From: Agrococcus terreus
Lineage (GTDB): Bacteria; Actinomycetota; Actinomycetes; Actinomycetales; Microbacteriaceae
Length of the DNA stretch: 64,000 bases
Direction: 5' to 3'
Assembly (NCBI RefSeq): GCF_014645235.1
Contig: NZ_BMLM01000001.1
Coordinates: forward strand, 1,798,001 to 1,862,000
In this document: one piece after another, positions 60,444 to 64,000 of the stretch
Layout of the letters: the number at the start of each line of letters is the position of its first letter
Position numbering within the stretch: the stretch's first letter is position 1
Translations under genes and position numbers: made by a program
The notes under the pieces: generated by a model
Told to the model about the DNA's origin: nothing
Database searches by the model: none
What the model saw: only the letters and a program-made list of their open reading frames with translations

Positions 60444-61805
60444 GTGACCAGCATCCCAGCCGGCAGCCCGGCGACCACCACCCAGGCGCGCAGCAGCAGC
60501 CGACGCGTCGCCGCAGCCGCGACCGTCGGCACGGCGCTCGAGTCGTACGACTTCTACGTCTACTCCTACTTCGCCGCGTTCTTCGCCGCGCCGTTCTTCT
60601 TCGACGCGCTCGGCGAGACCGGCGGCCTGCTCGCGGCCTTCGCCACGATCGGCATCGCCTTCGTCGTGCGCCCGATCGGCGCGATCGTGTTCGGGCACCT
60701 CGGCGACCGCATCGGCCGCCGCCGCACGCTGCTCATCACGATCGCCCTCATGGGCGTCGCGACGGGCCTCGTGGGCCTGCTCCCGACGGGCGAGGGCTGG
60801 GCCGCGTTCGGCGCGGTCGCGCTCGTCGTGCTCCGCATCGCGCAGGGCCTCTCGCTCGGCGGCGAGTGGGGCGGCGCCGTGCTCCTCGCGACCGAGCACG
60901 CCGACGCGCGCCGGCGGCCGTTCTTCGCCTCGCTGCCGCAGCTCGGCTCCCCCATCGGCTCGGTCGCCGCCGGCGGCCTCATGCTGCTCATGTTCTTCGG
61001 GCTCGGCCCGGAGGCGATGGTCGCGTGGGGCTGGCGCGTGCCGTTCCTGCTCGCCATCCCGCTCATCGCGGTCTCGCTGTACCTGCGCTGGTCGATCGAC
61101 GAGACGCCGGTCTTCAAGGAGCTCGCCGCCAAGGGCGAGCGCTCGCGCATGCCGGTCGTCGAGGCCGTGCGCTCGCAGCCGGCGGCGTTCGGCGTCGCGA
61201 TCCTCGTGGCGCTGCTCGGCATCGGCTCGTACTCGCTCATGAACACGTACACGATGGGCTACGGCGTCACGCGCCTCGGCTACGACGAGATGCAGCTGCT
61301 CGCGGCGGCGACGATCGGCGGCCTGCTGCAGTTCATCACCGTGCCGGCGTTCGGCTGGCTCGCGACCCGCATCGGCTCGGCGCGCGTCGTCGCGATCGGC
61401 GCCGTCGGCACGCTGCTCATCGCGTTCCCGATCTACTGGCTGCTCGGCTCGGCCACGTTCGCGGTGCTCGTCGCGCTCATGGTGGTCGGCGGCATCCTGC
61501 CGACCGCCTCGTGGGCGGCGCTCGGCGGCACGATGCAGGAGCTCTTCCGCGGCCGCCACGCCTACTCGGCGCTGTCGCTCGCGTACGCCATCGCCGCGGT
61601 CGTCTCGGGCTTCATCCCGACGCTCACCGAGGCCCTCGGCTCGGCGACCGGCGGCGCCTGGTGGCACCCGGGCATCGTGCTCGCCCTGCTGTCGGCGCTC
61701 ACGCTCGTCGGTGCGATCGCCGCGGGCCGGATGCGTCGCCTCGGCGACCAGGACGCCGACGCCGCGCAGGCGGCCGAGCCCGAGCGGATCCCCGAGCCCG
61801 CCTGA
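60444..61805 (+). CDS. MHS-family MFS metabolite:proton symporter
   Basis: 453 residues from the GTG at 60444, with GAGGAG six bases upstream. Twelve membrane segments. MHS signatures: GTALESYDFYVYSYFAAFFAAPFFF, FGHLGDRIGRRRTLLITI, LRIAQGLSLGGEWGGAVLLATEH, and RVPFLLAIPLIAVSLYLRWSIDETPVF. Relatives (ShiA, ProP, KgtP, citrate carriers) import organic acids or osmolytes. The Ala/Glu-rich C-terminal tail is cytoplasmic. Substrate unknown; regulated by the divergent TetR gene. Confidence 0.9.
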   Translation: MTSIPAGSPATTTQARSSSRRVAAAATVGTALESYDFYVYSYFAAFFAAPFFFDALGETGGLLAAFATIGIAFVVRPIGAIVFGHLGDRIGRRRTLLITIALMGVATGLVGLLPTGEGWAAFGAVALVVLRIAQGLSLGGEWGGAVLLATEHADARRRPFFASLPQLGSPIGSVAAGGLMLLMFFGLGPEAMVAWGWRVPFLLAIPLIAVSLYLRWSIDETPVFKELAAKGERSRMPVVEAVRSQPAAFGVAILVALLGIGSYSLMNTYTMGYGVTRLGYDEMQLLAAATIGGLLQFITVPAFGWLATRIGSARVVAIGAVGTLLIAFPIYWLLGSATFAVLVALMVVGGILPTASWAALGGTMQELFRGRHAYSALSLAYAIAAVVSGFIPTLTEALGSATGGAWWHPGIVLALLSALTLVGAIAAGRMRRLGDQDADAAQAAEPERIPEPA

Positions 61806-61820
61806 CCCGGGCAGCGCGGT

Positions 61821-62639
61821 TCAGGCGAGCGAGCGGGCGACCGCGAGCGCCTGGGCCGCGTAGCCGCCCCCGAAGAGCATCGTGTGCACGAGCAGCGGCT
61901 GCAGCTGCTGCATCGGGATGCGCTCCCGCCAGCCGTGGGCGAGCGGCGACGCCTCGTCGTAGGCGGCGAGCACCTCGGCCAGCCGCGGCAGGCCGAAGAG
62001 CGCGAGCATCGCGAGGTCGGTCTCGGCGTGGCCGCCCTGCGCGTGCGGGTCGATGAGCACGGCGCCCGTGTCGACGTCGCTCCAGAGCACGTTGCCGGCC
62101 CACAGGTCGCCGTGGAGCCGCGCGACGCCGTCGACGAGCGCGGGCTGGGGCGCATCGAGCTCGCCCGCGGCCATGCGGTCGACGGCGCGGTCGAGGACGC
62201 GCGCGTCGGCCGCGTCGAAGGCGCCGGCGTCGACGCAGCGCACCAGGATCGGCCGCACGGCGGTCGCGGCCCAGGCTTCGCCCCAGCCGGACCACGAGGA
62301 CGCGGCGCTCCCGACCGGCGACACCGCGAGCGGCGTGCGCGACGACCCCACCTCGAACGGCGGCGCGGCGCCCGGCGGCGGGCACGCGTGGTGCGGGGCG
62401 CCGGAGGCGTGGAGCAGCGCGAGCGAGCGCCCGAGGGCGGCCGCGCGGGCCGGCGTCGCCGGCTCCTCGTCGACGCGCGCCACGCGCAGCGTGCGCCCGC
62501 CGTCGTCGAGCCGGGCACGCGCGATCCGCGTGCCGCCGGCCACCTCCGCCTCGGCGAGCCACGCGAGGCCCGCCGCCTCCATCGCGAGCGCGTGCGGCGC
62601 GCCCGCGTGCGCGCGCTTGACGACCTCCGCATCCGACAT
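61821..62639 (-). CDS. Fructosamine kinase family protein
   Basis: 272 residues of the FN3K/aminoglycoside phosphotransferase-like fold. The catalytic loop is RLHGDLWAGNVLWS with the Asp base, followed by the Mg loop VLIDPHAQGGHAETDLAMLALFG. The N-terminal ATP-binding region is Ala-rich and short. Family members phosphorylate ketoamines for deglycation of proteins. GHAETDLAML is the usual FN3K pattern. It is convergent with the MHS transporter gene. Confidence 0.88.
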   Translation of the reverse strand: MSDAEVVKRAHAGAPHALAMEAAGLAWLAEAEVAGGTRIARARLDDGGRTLRVARVDEEPATPARAAALGRSLALLHASGAPHHACPPPGAAPPFEVGSSRTPLAVSPVGSAASSWSGWGEAWAATAVRPILVRCVDAGAFDAADARVLDRAVDRMAAGELDAPQPALVDGVARLHGDLWAGNVLWSDVDTGAVLIDPHAQGGHAETDLAMLALFGLPRLAEVLAAYDEASPLAHGWRERIPMQQLQPLLVHTMLFGGGYAAQALAVARSLA

Positions 62640-62701
62640 GCCCCCACCCTGCCACCGCGGCCTCCACGGCCCGTCCGGGTGCGCGCGGATACCGTGGACG
62701 C

Positions 62702-62884
62702 ATGGCCGACCGCACCCGCAAGCCCGTCTCGATCGCCCTCTTCGTCGTCGCGGCGATCTGCTTCGGGATCGCGGCGCTGCTGCAGGCCGACCAGCTGAGC
62801 CAGGTGCTCTTCGGGCTGGCCGCCGCCGCCATGGCCGTCGCCGCGCTCATCGAGTGGCGCCGCCAGGCGCGCCAGCGCGGCTGA
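62702..62884 (+). CDS. Small two-TM membrane protein, unknown
   Basis: 60 residues. SIALFVVAAICFGIAALLQAD and VLFGLAAAAMAVAALIEW form two membrane segments; the end is Arg-rich (RRQARQRG). The short gene has good codon pattern and a -10-like TACCGT 62 bp... near 62691, about 6 bases before the ATG. It lies between the divergent fructosamine kinase gene and valS. No function is known. Confidence 0.65.
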   Translation: MADRTRKPVSIALFVVAAICFGIAALLQADQLSQVLFGLAAAAMAVAALIEWRRQARQRG

Positions 62885-62922
62885 CGACCGCGAGCGCCGC
62901 GCCCCACGACGCCCCGCCGCGA

Positions 62923-63031
62923 ACAGGCCGGGCCTGTCGCGGCCGGGCGCCTACACTGGCCTGACGACAACCAGGCATCAGCCGGACAGCCCGGCTCTGA
63001 CGCGATGCCGCGCACAGGGAAGCGAGACGCC
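62923..63031 (+). promoter_or_regulatory. valS promoter and leader
   Basis: A hairpin ACAGGC-N3-GCCTGT (62923-62937) may end the upstream transcript. TACACT (62952-62957) is a good -10, giving a leader of about 70 nt before valS. I looked for a T-box motif (GGTGGNACCGCG) and did not find one, unlike ileS. Confidence 0.5.
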
Positions 63032-64000
63032 ATGAGCGCCATGCCCGAGAAGCCCGCCCTCGAAGGACTCGAGGAGAAGTGGGGCGCCCGCTGGGAGCAG
63101 GACGGCACGTACCGGTTCGACGCCGCGGGCCGCACCCGCGACGAGATCTACTCGATCGACACGCCCCCGCCCACCGCCTCCGGCTCGCTGCACATCGGCC
63201 ACGTCTTCTCCTACACGCACACCGACGTCGTCGCCCGCTTCCAGCGCATGCGCGGCAAGCACGTCTTCTACCCGATGGGCTGGGACGACAACGGCCTCCC
63301 CACCGAGCGCCGCGTGCAGAACTACTACGGCGTGCGCGTCGACCCGACGCTCCCCTACGACCCGCAGTTCACGCCCCCGCAGGAGGGCGGCGAGGGCAAG
63401 AGCGCGAAGGCCGCCGACCAGGTGCCCGTCTCGCGCCGCAACTTCATCGAGCTCTGCGAGCGCCTCACCGAGGAGGACGAGGAGAAGTTCGAGCACCTGT
63501 GGCGCTCGCTCGGCCTCTCGGTCGACTGGTCGCAGACGTACCGCACGATCTCGGACGACGCGCGCCGCACCTCGCAGCTCGCCTTCCTCCGCAACCTCGA
63601 GCGCGGCGAGGCGTACCAGGCGGATGCGCCCACGCTGTGGGACGTCACGTTCCGCACCGCCGTGGCCCAGGCCGAGCTCGAGGACCGCGAGCAGCCCGGC
63701 GCCTACAGCACGCTGCTCTTCACGAGCCAGGACGGCGACCTGCGCATCGACACGACGCGCCCCGAGCTGCTGCCGTCGTGCGTGGCCGTCGTCGCGCATC
63801 CCGACGACGAGCGCTACCGCCACCTGTTCGGCACCACCGTGACGACGCCGGTGTTCGGTGTCGAGGTGCCCTTCGTGGCGCACGAGCTCGCCCAGATCGA
63901 CAAGGGCACGGGCGTGGCGATGATCTGCACGTTCGGCGACGTCACCGACGTGACGTGGTGGCGCGAGCTCGACCTGCCGAACCGCTCGGTGATCGGCTTC
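63032..64000 (+). CDS. valS: Valyl-tRNA synthetase, N-terminal part (runs off the window)
   Basis: 323 codons are visible from the ATG at 63032, with GGGAAGCGAG upstream. The class I HIGH motif is in PPPTASGSLHIGHVFSYTHTDVVARFQRMRGKHVFYPMGWDDNGLPTERRVQNYYG. The insert TPPQEGGEGKSAKAADQVPVSRRNF and the CP1 editing start (YSTLLFTSQDGDLRIDTTRPELLPSCVAVVAHPDDERY) follow. This long form is typical of actinobacteria. KMSKS and the anticodon domain lie outside the window. Confidence 0.95.
   Translation, partial: MSAMPEKPALEGLEEKWGARWEQDGTYRFDAAGRTRDEIYSIDTPPPTASGSLHIGHVFSYTHTDVVARFQRMRGKHVFYPMGWDDNGLPTERRVQNYYGVRVDPTLPYDPQFTPPQEGGEGKSAKAADQVPVSRRNFIELCERLTEEDEEKFEHLWRSLGLSVDWSQTYRTISDDARRTSQLAFLRNLERGEAYQADAPTLWDVTFRTAVAQAELEDREQPGAYSTLLFTSQDGDLRIDTTRPELLPSCVAVVAHPDDERYRHLFGTTVTTPVFGVEVPFVAHELAQIDKGTGVAMICTFGDVTDVTWWRELDLPNRSVIGF

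Noticed and set aside
62885-63031. A T-box leader for valS
   Set aside because: No GGTGGNACCGCG-like motif or Val specifier stem was found; it appears to be an ordinary short leader.

Overview
The window is 64 kb of very GC-rich DNA from an actinobacterium, most likely a member of the Microbacteriaceae (Micrococcales). The evidence is the high GC, frequent GTG starts, 4-bp ATGA/GTGA gene overlaps, near-leaderless promoters, the actinobacterial blocks rne-rplU-rpmA-obgE-proB-proA-nadD-rsfS and ileS-folC-DUF4233-ndk, and a leucine-degradation operon arranged as in mycobacteria. This is judged from protein and gene-order resemblance; no search was run.

Layout. (1) 1-440: the end of a KdpE-like response regulator and its terminator. 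(2) 444-20376: a genomic island of about 19.9 kb inserted in the 3' half of a tRNA-Ala(GGC) gene. The intact tRNA is at 20343-20415, and a perfect 37-bp copy of its 3' part lies at 444-480. A tyrosine integrase and excisionase sit next to the intact tRNA. Inside are a visibly lower-GC membrane/beta-solenoid protein, a DUF2384-like antitoxin, a serine resolvase with a res-like region, a 13-kb carboxylate-catabolism cargo (4892-18034), and a stray tRNA-Arg 3' fragment with its own hairpin that records a second integration event. (3) 20485-24030: YibE/F protein and a KtrAB potassium uptake pair. (4) 24234-34682: an eight-gene operon for branched-chain keto acid and leucine breakdown, with a divergent Lrp-type regulator. 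(5) 34774-37214: a one-carbon pair (MTD1-like methylene-THF dehydrogenase plus FchA-type cyclohydrolase) and a VOC-fold protein. (6) 37373-49657: housekeeping genes for ribosome assembly, NAD and proline synthesis, RNA decay and nucleotides. (7) 49769-55150: DUF4233, folC and ileS, the last with an apparent translational T-box. (8) 55227-62884: a DUF4097/two-component envelope system, a lipoprotein, a class IV aminotransferase, a TetR/MHS transporter pair and a fructosamine-kinase-like gene. (9) 63032-64000: the start of valS.

How the genes work together. The island cargo has two modules, each with its own GntR/FCD regulator. Module A (4892-11901) has a CitMHS carboxylate symporter, an aldehyde dehydrogenase, a cupin-ABM fusion, a separate ABM protein, an MFS transporter and an Ldh2-family 2-hydroxyacid dehydrogenase. 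A shared operator ATACCTGTYRGTAT lies in both divergent promoter regions. Module B (11943-18034) has TctABC, a second Ldh2 paralogue and an isocitrate/isopropylmalate-type dehydrogenase, with a strong palindrome in front of the operon. Together they look like uptake, hydroxyl oxidation, oxidative decarboxylation and aldehyde oxidation of an unidentified hydroxy di- or tricarboxylate. The chromosomal leucine operon runs from keto acid oxidation (BkdABC) through an isovaleryl-CoA-type dehydrogenase and methylcrotonyl-CoA carboxylase to MaoC and CitE-like lyase steps.

No CRISPR array, rRNA operon, insertion sequence or replication origin was seen.
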